64,000 nt of DNA. Origin: Macrosoma leucophasiata (Eukaryota; Arthropoda; Insecta; Lepidoptera; Hedylidae). Location: NCBI GenBank assembly GCA_036365455.1, contig JAWQUS010000017.1, positions 10,974,001 to 11,038,000 on the forward strand, read 5' to 3'. Each line of letters opens with the position of its first letter. The first letter of the stretch is position 1. The position numbers and the translations under genes were made by a program. Positions 11,401-23,700 of this stretch are shown here, in pieces. The notes below the pieces were generated by a model. That model was not told the origin of the DNA and did not search any database. It was given only the letters and a program-made list of their open reading frames with translations.

Positions 11401-14400
11401 GAAGTTGTCTGTGTAAACTTTGCTCCAATATCTTAGCGACGACTACTACATTTTCCTAAAACGCGAGGAAGAAAATGTGTTTAGAGCCTAGATGCATAAG
11501 GGCGGAAGTCGATGTCAGTACATAGAAATCATTCCCGTGTTGTTTGTACTTATATAAATATTCGCCGATAAAATTGAAAATTTATTTTACTCTCTCCTGT
11601 AAAGTTGGCAAAATCGACTTCCGCCCTTATGCATCTAGGCTCTAGCATTCTGTACAATAAAATTGCCTTTTTCGCAGTGACTTGTAACTTTACTATCTTC
11701 ACGGACACGTTTAAGTTTTGCGCACATTGTAAGTAAGGTAATTAAATTACTATATCCTTATGAGGTGTTTGAGAAATTACTATCAGGGAACTGGACCCTT
11801 GACCACACGAACACTTTATGAGGTGATAATAAAAGTTATATTTGAATGATTTGGATAAGCGGAGAGTTTTCCGACTGTGCATGTTACTGTAATTTGCCGA
11901 ACTATGATAATTCCTCAAACTGAAAACTGTTTAGAATCATTATAAACTATAATTGAACATGCTGTAAATTGTAATTACTGGCAGTAGAGATCCAGAGAGG
12001 CGCGGGCGTTGGCACCACCGCATTACCTAATATACTTGCCGCTAATAGTGTTTACACTATCGTGTTCCGTTCAAGTAGTAATGTGCGGCCCTGTAATTTC
12101 AGGCACAGAGGCATAACAACTTAAGCCTCAGGTATGGCAACGCATCAACATTGAAGTCTTTGATTTTTGTGTAGATGTTTTAGGCTACAGTATTCACTTA
12201 CCATCAATGTGGTATGCCTGTTTACCACTTCATAACATAATAAAAAATGTGGGCAAAAAAAAATACAGCACCGCACGTTTCGTTTCTCCTTTTTTGTTTT
12301 AGTGACAAATGTTAGATTACCATGGTTCGGACATTTACTGTGACATAAACAGCTATCAATTTTCGATCGACCCCGTTCTGAAAACTATAAATGAGTAATC
12401 TACCTACAGATGTGTACTAGTAGCAATATTTTATTAAGTAAGAGAATTACAGGATACCTGTCTGGATGAGTGTAATTACTTAACTTAATAAAAATAAAAT
12501 CAGTGATTTCAATGAACAATCAATTGCAATTCTTATCAAGCATGTAATACACGAATTGTATAGCTTGATAACTGATTGAACAGGTATTCTAGATGGTATT
12601 CTAGATTGTATTACAATACGATCTAGCAACATTTTAATCATTGTTGATAGTCGATACCTTGTATTCATTTCAAATAAAGGTTTACGACTTGTAAAGGTAA
12701 ATATTAAGTTTCATTAGAATATTTCAACATTTATTAGAATTGCCACGTAGTATGTACTTATACTATTTATCAATTCAAGTACGTACTCATATATGTATGT
12801 ACTGTAGTAATCATAATCATATTTGCAATGCAATACTATGATTTATCTATTGATTGGCATTCGCTCCCTCTATGCTCAGATAGTGCGGGCGTTTTGATAG
12901 TAGGTATACCGACACGGTAAAATTTTATTAATGGTTGTTTTCCTGCAGTAAACTTATTTTGTTTTATAATTAATCTATAATATCCTTTTTTATTAGTTAT
13001 GCCGTATCACAAGGCACGTGAGCTTATTTTACTCTTAACATTTATGAACATTAGCAGTTTTTGCTGCAGCGCACGGCGGTGTGTGTGTGCACTGGTAAAA
13101 TTATAAACATACCTACGTATTTCGTACATAGTATTAAGTAATAGGTACTACATACGTTATGTTTAGTGAATTACTATAATTTCTTTAATGATATGTTTTA
13201 CAGTACTATACTTAATACTGTTTGGTGTGGGTTATTGAACCATGGTGTGGGTCGTGGAGTGTATGTGTTTGTGTGCTCACCTTTCGAACTTCATATTGAC
13301 ATTCGGTTGCAGCTTGAGTCCTAGGTAGATGAACTGCGGGCCCCACCAGGCGAGCGCGCCTGTCACAAACGCCACACACGTGAACGCCAGCGTCGACAGC
13401 ATGAACGATGGACTGCAATTAGTCACACAGATTTGTCAGAGTCGTTCCTCGTGGTTGTTAAAGTTGAACCAGGGGACCGACCGCCTAACTGAAATGCTTT
13501 CGTTTAGGACGTTATCGTTTCCGTTTCGTACCGCATATTAAAACATTTTGCTCTTAAGTATATACCTGCGGACGAAAACACTTCCAGGACAAAGTTAGGT
13601 GGTACGAAACTGATAAGATGTTGTCATAATCGAAAGCATTTGACTTAGGCGGTCGGCCCCGTGGAGGAAGACTCAATTGTCTATGGTGACACCAAAATAG
13701 GGATCAAATGTCGAGAAAACACAATGGACTTAATTTTTATTCGTAACGATTTACTGGTTGTTTAACCGTTGGAGTTACAGCGTTGGGGTTTGAGGGCGTT
13801 TTTTTTTTGAGAGAAATTGAAATTTTTTTTTATTATCTATATTTATTTAGGGGTTATGTGCCTAATCTTATATTACTAAATCACCGACCCGGGGTTTAAA
13901 TCCGAATCAATAAGCCTAGTTTTAGAATTACAATTATAACGACTCTTCAACACACATCTGATAACAGACAGTATGGCCAGTATTATTACAATTTTGATAG
14001 ACTTATCTGTATTGTTCATAATATTTATTTGATGACTACTTAGTCGTATCTATTTAATTTATTATCATTAAAAATATGCTTATTTCAGTTAAATACTATA
14101 GTTTTTCCACTAGTTCCCACGCTCCTAAGCATAAGAAACCGCGTCGTTTTCATATCAGACGGTGACCAGAGTCGCGACACGTCTCGTTTAAGCAAATAAG
14201 AGCAAAACAGTGAATCATGATAATAAACGTGGATGATAACGTGGGTCGTGCAAATTGTATGAATAATTCGCCAAATTAAATACTTAGGTATTTCTATTTG
14301 AAGACCAGCGTAAGGCGATATTTACACTGATCTGTCACTGAGCTTGACTGTCTTATTGAAACGCTGTTGTCCTCGACTGCGAGTATTGCTACCACTGTAT

Positions 14401-17400
14401 TTACTGTATCAACGAGGCAGGCCCACCACATATAAAAGCAATAGCGATAATGTTGCTGTTTTTATTACTTTATTAAGCGGTAAAAGCTATAGTCATAATC
14501 GCTATTGCTGGCATAGGTAACATGAGAGGACAAGAAAAATGTAAACGAGGACAGAGCTATTTAAGTTAGGCGGTCGGGTCGTTAGATAGAGCCATACCGT
14601 AGCTTAAAAAGTCAAGTCTTATAGCGATTTAGCTTAGGTTGACAATAAAAGTTCATTATACAGCCGCAGGCCTTTTGTACGAACAAATAATTATATCTAC
14701 ATATCGTATCTATTTGTTCACGCTGTATTTTGAGCCCCAGTCCTTAACAAGGATTACGCGGGACGAGGGTTGAAAACGCAAAAGCACATTATTACTTTTA
14801 CAACATCTACTGAACAAAATTTATTTTCGTATAGGTTATATATGTCTAAATACATATAGCTAGTATAACCTATGACAAAACCAATTGTTAAAAGTTGCCA
14901 AATGTTTAGAGAATGATCACAGTACAATGAAGCGATTGTATCATTAACAACCACCTTAACTCAATTTATAAATTAAATATAAATTAAATCGTATACATAT
15001 ATCTGTGAATTCTTTAATTAAGTACCTATATTGATGAAGGCTGGCGACATAATAAATTTATTTTATGAACGTTCAAAATGTAATCAGACGATGCTTGGCA
15101 TTGCTTTGTCTCGGTCATGATAGGCCAAAGGCACAGATTACACATGTCACGACCTCATGGAACAATGACTGCATGCACGATAAATGCAGACTGCACGCTC
15201 ATAATAATGGCACCCCATTATACGTCCCACTGCTGGGCACGAGTCTCTCCCCTTTTTGGGGGGAGGCCTGGAGCTTACTCCACTACGCTGCTCCAATGCG
15301 GATTGGTGGAGATACGGGTTAGTGGCCAATGTTTTTAAACCGCCCATAAGGCCTCCGACAAGGTTTAACGACTGCTATCTATCGATAGCAACCGGGACCG
15401 ACGGCTTAACGTGCCCTCCGAAGCACGGAAACGCACATTTTAATTAGCCACTAGCGGTCACCCATCACACACCCGACCGCGTCCGTATTCGCTTAACCGA
15501 GTAGATCGCTTACGATCTACACCAGCCGCGGGACCATGCGCGCTTCTCTCGCACGCTAATATCGATGGCAAATACGATTATTAAGCCTGTAACGCACAGA
15601 CCAATCAACCTTTCGTAACGGGACGTCCCTATTCAAAAATCAAATATTGATTTCAAATTTAAAAGTAGAGAGAGAGAGAGAGAGAGAGAACGAACCTACC
15701 TAAATTCAAACGTCTAATATAAGTACATGAATTGGCCAGTGACGTCAATAGACCCTCACACGCTGTAAAACCTAGTAGTAACCCTAAGTTCTTTGATAGA
15801 GGTAAGAGTTAGATTGGTTTATTCCCGTCGTCCCCGTGCGCCGTGTCCTCGTTACGAAGACAGCGGGACATCTAAAAATTCCTTTCCCGTTGTCCCCGTG
15901 ACGGGGATACGGCGCACGGGGACAACGGTACTTTAATAAAATAATTAAATTTACTTCCCGATGTCCCCGTGTTTACAAATTAGGTAAAAATTATTGCCCG
16001 CTGTCTCCGTTTTTTCTTTTTTGTGGTAGTAGGTATTATGAATGTGAATGGTAGATTAGTCTAGGTACCCGGTAATTAGTAAAGTTTTGATCTTGTTTTC
16101 AAAATTCTAGATGTTTCAAGGTTGGACTTTTTTATACTTATAATGAAATAGAGAATTACTATTAACTGCATAATCCTGAACTACTTTTATTACATGTCAA
16201 TTATTTTTGATGTATCGTATATTCAAAGTTAAGTTTTCTAGTAGATAACTATGATAAACGGGGCGACATTGAAAAGGATGCATAACATTTTTTTTGCAGA
16301 GCCTTAAAATACGCTTACACTAACAGCTTTGATTGGCTCATGCAAAATCTCACTCTAAAATTCGACTTTAGGTTACACTTATACAGTTACCTGTGAACTT
16401 CATATTGAGAGCTTGTAAATGCGTAAAAAGGTATTACTGGTACGATGACGTAAGGTATTACTGATTACGATGACGATAATTCGTCATCGTAATCAGTAAC
16501 AATCTGATTAAGGAAAAATGTTTGGAGGTATTTAATTTAACATTAAATTAAGAACTTTAAATGGCTGCTTCATTGATTATAGTCATTTGTTGTCGTACCA
16601 GAGTCTTTCAGTTACTTATTGAAATTGTAGAAATTAAAGAAAAAAATACAAAAAATTAAACTCGCACGTGTTATTGCGAAAATAAATAATAACATAAAAA
16701 TAAAAACATTAGTCTAATATATGATTGTATTATAATTAGTACAGTTGTAATAAATTGCATGTATTTATTAACGCGTAATTTTAATAATTTGGGTTGAATA
16801 ATGATAGCATTAAATACTTATTTCATGACTAGCTGGCCCGGCGAACTTTGTATCGCTTAAAAGGATAAAAATTACATTACAGTTTTAGCGAAAGTATACG
16901 ATTTTGAAATATTCCTGGCCCGTCCAGTTTTGGTAATCCACCAATGACATTTATTAAAAATGAAATGTGTACGTCATATTTGACATTAGAATTTTTTAAA
17001 TTATTGATTTTATTTCACGAATTATCAAAGAATACGAACTTTGCGTATACATGTTCTCGATTCGGAATAATTATTTATTTACGATATTTAAATGTAAATA
17101 GGTTTCGATCAACCGTAGATCTGTTACAGAAAATATGACATGTTATGTCTGCGCTTAGGTTCATAATGGCGGATGTGAAAAATTGAATTTTAACGTTGTG
17201 CATTTTTAACCACTAATGCCACCAACACTACCACCACTATCACCAACATCGTCATCACCACCACCACCACCACAACCAATGCCTCCAAAACTACCAACAA
17301 CGCCACCAATGTCACCAACGCCACTAATGCCTCCATCGCAAATAAAACCACCACCACCACCACCAACGCCATCAACACCGCCACTACCAACACCGCCAAT

Positions 17401-17650
17401 GCCACCAACACAAAATAAAAATTCTGTAAAAATTTAAAGCGTCTAGTTGGTACCGTTATTAATATCGAGCAAAAAATATACGAAAAAAAACACGTTTATT
17501 GTATGCTCCCTTGAACCCCCTAATATTTTCATTATTTATTTTCGTATTTAATTTTTGTTGTTATAGCGGTAACAGAAATACATAATTTGTTAAAATTTAA
17601 GCTTTCTAGCTATCACTGTTTATGAGATACATCCTGGTGACAGACGGATG

Positions 17651-17722
<72 letters not shown>

Positions 17723-20700
17723 GCGTAGGATTAGTTATAGGGTCCGTTTTTACCTTTTAGTAACGGAAGCCTAAAGAAGATAGAAAATAGAGAATAGTTC
17801 AAAAATATTCAGTAATAATATGATTCTTTAAATTGACGTAATTTTTGTATTTCTGAACCGATTCACACCAAAAAATCACTAAATCTTTAGTGAAACTTAC
17901 CACAATATAAAAGTGAAAACCAGAAATCGGATAAGCCGTTTCTGAAATTAGCGTGCACAAACACACAGACAAACAGACATTTTTCCGGGATAAAAAGTAC
18001 CCATTGTTGTGCGCCAAACACTAAAGTATAATTATACTAAGTTTCATCGTAATTAAACCGGTAGACCGGTATTTATTTTGTGTGACGTTGAACAAACAGA
18101 CAGACAGACAGACGTACAAAAATTGTTTTTAATCACATATTTGTGTTCTGTATCGTGCTAGTAACATCCCCTGGTATTTATTTTATCAATATATTTAATG
18201 TACAGAATTTACACTTCTTCAGTTTTATTATAAGTATAGATAAGCTACTCCTACTAGCCGCACCGGTGTCGGATCGCAAGTTTATGTAGAATATGAATGA
18301 AATTCGCGGATGGATCGGACCGCCGACGCGCTGCAACGCTTTTTAAAAAAACATTTTGTGTATTTATTATTATTTTCAGCAATTATTCGCTCTAGGTAGT
18401 TCAAAGAAAATTTAGTAAAAGAGGAGTCTAATTACATGAAATATATTTAAATAAACTCAATTTAATTTCTTTTTAATTAAGTTAATTTAAAATTTTAAAA
18501 CAAATACATTTGGTTTTTTTTATGTTATGGAAGTGGCAAACAAGCATGCAGTTCACATTGATGTTAATCGATGACTGCAGCCTATAGACACCCACACAAA
18601 GACCAAGGTCAAAATGCATTATGCCTCTGTGCCGGAAATTACAGGGCCGTACATTACCACCTGACCGTAACAACACTACCATTTAGCGGCAAGTAATAGG
18701 TTGGGGAAAAAGTCTTTTCGCATTATAGTATGTATGAACTTGTAATAAAATATCTTTGGCTGTAGTATTTGTATCTGGCTGGTTTTGGTATCATTGAAAG
18801 TTAAAATTTTAAAGAACATAATGCCAAATTCAAATTAGGCAAATGTGTGATTTTCATTTGTTTTTCGTACTGTCAAGATGAATGAAGAAATCTGATGAGT
18901 GAATCTAATGAAGAAATTCGATACATTTTAAAATTTTACTACAGAAAAGGTAAAAATGCAACGCAAACCGCGAAAAAACTTTGCGATGTTTATGGACCTA
19001 GTGCAGTGTCTGTGAGAGTAGCACAAATTTGGTTTAAGCGTTTTCAATCCGGAAATTTTGATGTCAAAGATGCACCTCGCTCTGGTCGCCCTATTACGGA
19101 TAAAATGGATGCAATTTTTGAAAAAGTGGAGCAAGATCGACATATCAGTAGTTACGACGTAGCTCGTAGCTGAAGAACTGAGAATTGATCACAAAACAGT
19201 TTTGGCGCATTTGAAAAAAGCTGGGTACAAAAAAAAGCTCGATATTTGGGTACCTCACGAGCTCACTGAAAGAAACCGAATGAACCGTGTACTCATTTGT
19301 GATTCTTTATTACGACGTAATGAAACCGAATCATTTTTGAAGAAGCTGATAACTGGTGATGAAAAGTGGATCACGTACAACAAGAACGTGCGAAAAAGGT
19401 CGTGGTCAAAGGCCGGTCAGGCTTCACAGACTGTGGCGAAACCCGGGTTAACTCGCAATAAGGTGATGTTGTGTGTGTGGTGGGATTGGAAGGGCATTAT
19501 TCATTATGAGCTATTACCACCAGGCAAGACTATCGATTCTGAACTCTACTGCGAACAGTAGAGTTCAGAATCGAATGATGAGATTAAAGCAAGAAGTTGA
19601 GAGAAAGCGGCCGGAATTGATCAACAGAAGGGGTGTGGTGTTTCATCATGATAACGCTAGACCTCACACATCTATAGCCACTCAGCAAAAATTAAGAGAG
19701 TTTGGCTGGGAGGTGTTAATGCATCCGCCGTATAATCCTGACCTTGCACCTTCAGATTTTCACCTGTTTCGGTCTCTTCAGAATTCTTTATGCAATGTTA
19801 GGTTAACATCACGAGAGGACTGCCAAATCCACTTGTCGCGGTATTTTGATGAGAAGTCCCAAAATGTTTATAGCAATGGGATCATGTCCCTACCTACAAG
19901 ATGGCAAAAGGTTATCGAACAAAATGGTACATACATACTTTAGTTAAATTTAAATAAACTATATTAAAAAATGTTTTGAATTATCTTAAAAAATGCGAAG
20001 AAACTTTTTCCCCAACCTAATATATTAGGTAATGCGGTGGTGCCTACGCCCGCGAGCTCCGTCACTGAAGCTCTACCACCAGTAAAAAAGTCTTTGTTTA
20101 TCTTACTTTTCTTTTCTTCCATGCTAAAAACTAAGCTTAAATCGATAATTCAGATATAAGGGGACAACGACAACGCTCCGTTTATCTACTAGAAAACTTA
20201 ACATTGAATGTACGATACACAAAAATAATAGACATGTAATTAAAGAAGGTCAGACTTGTGTAGGTTTTTTTAAGCACAATAGACAGCATAATCATACCAA
20301 ATGATTCCCTATTTTATTTTAAGTACCTAGTAAAAAGTCCTCACTTTGAAACAACTAAAACCTTGAAAACAAAAACAAAACTTTATTAATCTACCGGGTA
20401 CAAAGACTAATTAACATACACTTTGTTTGTTTAGTAAAAGATGCCAATTCATAATACTAGTAAAAAAAATAAAAAACGGGGACAGCGGGAAATCATTTTT
20501 ACCAATTTTTTAACGGGGACAAATTACGGGGAAAACGGGAAGTAATTTTAAATAATTAATTAAAGTACCATTGTCCCCGTGAACGGGGACACGGGGCGCG
20601 GGGACAGCGGGAATAAACCGTTAGATTATATTTGAAATATAAAACTCCGAAGAGTAGGTATGGTAAAAAAATATAAAGGGGGGAATGACACGGAGCCCCA

Positions 20701-23700
20701 GCGGCCACAACCACTAGATTCCACGCCCCGCATCTGTGGGTACCAGCACAACTATAATTCCACCCTCCAGAAGAAGTAGGGAGATTGAGACAGGGAGTTG
20801 GTATAGTTATAAGAGGGTGGCAATATTAAATTGCGAGGCCCAATGATGAGATCCATAATGGTGGGAACCATAAGCCCTTACAGGCGTATTTATTGAAGTG
20901 AAGTATTCTCGGCGGTAGGTATTTACATACGAATGTAGTATAAAATGATAAATTAAATCCTCGTTGAAGTAAGTTGACAATAGTAAATGCTGCAATAGTA
21001 ATATCACGATCACACTGTGGAGCCATAACTCTAAATGTTATCAAATGTAACTTTATTCGGTAGAAGTAGTAGGTGATTACCTACAAGTATAAAACAATGT
21101 GAATGATCCTCGTCGAGCTAGGTCGACATTGTCGGTGAATGTTGTAGCAACAACGGCATGATCCCTCGGCGGAGCGAAAAGTGTTGCTAATCACTCTTTT
21201 TCTCTTTCTATCTTACGCAATTGACAATGCGACTGACAAAGCCAAAGCATATTATAGCTAAGGCTGCTCGCCCACGTCCGGTAGTCGGTGACCGATTTTT
21301 TTTGTAGCAGAAAAATAGAACGTACTGATAGCAATATAGTGCAACTGTGCAACGCACACGTCCTACAAAAAGTCGGTGTATTTCACTATGACTATCAGTA
21401 CGATGTTCTATTTTTCTCCTACAAAAAATCGGTCTTTGATTTCGTCTGACGTGAGCGCGCATCCTAAAACGTATCAGATGTACGTTTATGAATAAGGGCG
21501 TAAGTGTTAAAGTATTTAAAAAGCCAAACAAAAAACCTGAACTGAAAACATGGATACCATAGCTAATCGATTACTTAAGCTTCTAATACTATAAGGCTTC
21601 ATTCCATAACAGCGTATAACGATTACCTACTGTCGCTCGCTACTACCTCGCAGAAGATAAGCTTTCATACAATACACACATCACGCAGACATGAGATCTT
21701 GAAATATGACACTCACGGTAAGGAAATCTCGGTTTTTGTGTCCACAATTTACGCAAGTCATACTTTCTAAACACACTCTTGACGCTGTAGTCAATTACGC
21801 ATATCTCTGTACAAATAACATAGATTTTTTAATATAAAATGCCAGCTTTTCCTGAACGCGCCTATGAGTATATTATGTCACCGTACATAATATGACAATT
21901 TTCTTTTTAATTGTGATGTCTGGTCTGATTGTTCACACTTATACGATACGTAACACGGCGTAGGTACATGATATAACGGATAACAGACCACTGTTTCACC
22001 ACAGGTAAAGAGCTTTTTCTTCCTTTTTATTGGTGGTAGAGCGGAACACACCGGCACCACCGCATTACCTAATCTATTTGGCACCAAATCGTATTGTTCG
22101 CGTTACGGTCAGGTGGTGGTTTCCATGTTTCCAAAAAGTCTAACCCGATCAAAACCGCGTCGTAAATCTAGTTTATGTGAGTATAATGCAACTTACTTCT
22201 TGACAAGGGCGCGCAAGTCATCTTTGTACGATGTGGGTTTCATGTGACTGTCTTCAGCCTGCCCGCGCTCGGGGTCTTGCATGACCCAGATGATGAGGGC
22301 TACCGCGACGGCCCCCAAGAACGGGGTCACGCGGAGCCCCCAGCGCCAGTTACCGCTAGCTTCGCCAGCAATAGACCCCACTATGTAGCCGAAACCACTG
22401 AAAATGTTAAAGGGTTATGTCAGAAACAAATAGTTAATTGAAATAATACATTACTACACTTCCTCTAAAGTGAGTAGGTATTTAAGAGGTCGGTATTTGC
22501 ATGCATACATGTACTGGTTATGTTTAATTTATAAAAACGTAAATTGTGTCACTTAAAGTTTCATGTTATATAATTCTCATGAGAGTTATGTTTATTAATT
22601 TAAAAAAAAAACACTATATAAACTTAAAACCAAGTGTAATCGAATTAGAGGACCGCTAATAGGTATGTCTTAGTGGACTCCCGACTCGACGAGACGCGTG
22701 GGTCAAATAGTTTAAAGCAAACCCATTTTATTTTTGCAGTTCCAAAATGACATTTTCACGTCGAGTTTCACACTACACGTTGCAGAATAAATTTTAGTAG
22801 ATAGGTATTTGAAAAGGAAATGCTACTAAAATTAAGCATATGAATAGTTTGGAATACTTATAATATATTTACTTGAAAACAACTCCTGCTATATCCACTA
22901 AACATAGTTAAGAACCACCGCTATGAACAAACCTTTCGGATAAAAAAAACCGGACTCAAATGGGTTCATTCATTCAGGAACTATGGTGCCATGGACATGG
23001 ACACATCCAGACAAACAGACGGACAGGTCAAACTTATACCCCGTTTTTGCGTCGGTGGTTTAAAAATATGTTCTTAAACACTTGTCACTGATTAGCTAAA
23101 ATCAATGGACACTTGTCATTCGTTTTTATCGGTTTTGCTTGCAAAAATAAAAAAAAGCGTTCAATTCAAGCATGATTGATCGAAATGACACCACACCGCT
23201 ATGTTATTTTTTATTCACTATATCACTATCTGATTTCTTTTAATTTTAACGGTGAAATCTTGCAATTCAAATGTCAGATTAATTTATTTTTAGAAAAAAT
23301 GGACGATGTAGGTATTAGATTGACTGAATTATTATAGGTGCATATTTAAAGAAAAGTCAAGAGAAAAAATTATTGCGCGTCGTAGGAGTGGGGGTTCCTA
23401 GGTAACATCATCAATTGATAACTTTTTGCTACTTTATCAACAGAAATCATAATTTGATCAGTACAGAATATCAACATATAGATTATAGTGTACCTATACA
23501 ACACAACATGTAGGGGAGAGTCGGATATATTGTACCAGTTTTCAGATTTTACAAAATATATTTTTTTGATATAAATTTAAATAAGTTCTTTATCTTGATT
23601 CACATAGTTTAGAATCTCATTTAACATGTGCCGCAACGTCAACACCATACTCTTATCGGATTTCACAGAATTTGCGTTTCCCTGAAGGCTTTCCTTCGGT

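Larger units (their letters stand above)
16828..18245 (+). repeat. Widespread lepidopteran interspersed repeat, long copy
   Basis: It opens with GACTAGCTGGCCCGGCGAAC and contains CAGACGGATGGACGGACAGA, a GACA microsatellite and TTCCGGGATAAAAAGTACCC. From about 17590 on it matches 38608-39115 in the same orientation. The superfamily cannot be settled by eye (RTE-like or Helitron-related are both possible). Open frames in it are low-complexity. Confidence 0.65.
18696..20020 (+). mobile_element. mariner 1 (Tc1/mariner), inactive
   Basis: 1325 bp, TIRs of about 28 bp starting WTAGGTTGGGGAAAAAGT with a few mismatches, flanked by TA (18694-18695 and 20021-20022). It encodes a broken D,D34D transposase and is inserted into a family C SINE, which itself lies in the 4.8-kb long-TIR element. 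The TTAGGTTGG terminus resembles cecropia-type mariners; subfamily not established. Confidence 0.93.
15816..20619. mobile_element. 4.8-kb long-TIR DNA element with 8-bp target duplication, carrying nested insertions
   Basis: The ends GGTTTATTCCCG (15816) and CGGGAATAAACC (20619) are flanked by the same octamer GTTAGATT (15808-15815 and 20620-20627). The inverted repeats run for about 450 bp (15816-16266 against 20171-20619), including matching AT-rich text far inside, such as GTTAAGTTTTCTAGTAGATA. Near both ends the 13-mer CCCGNNGTCCCCG recurs three to four times, plausible transposase-binding sites. Inside are a widespread repeat (16828-18245), a family C SINE and a mariner within the SINE. 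No transposase of its own is visible. The 8-bp duplication fits hAT, P or Merlin-like insertion; the GGTTT terminus does not fit the usual hAT end, so the superfamily is open. Lies in a spinster intron. Confidence 0.85.

Noticed and set aside
17190..17437. Proline-rich and valine-rich frames
   Set aside because: Translation of a degenerate CCA repeat inside an interspersed element.
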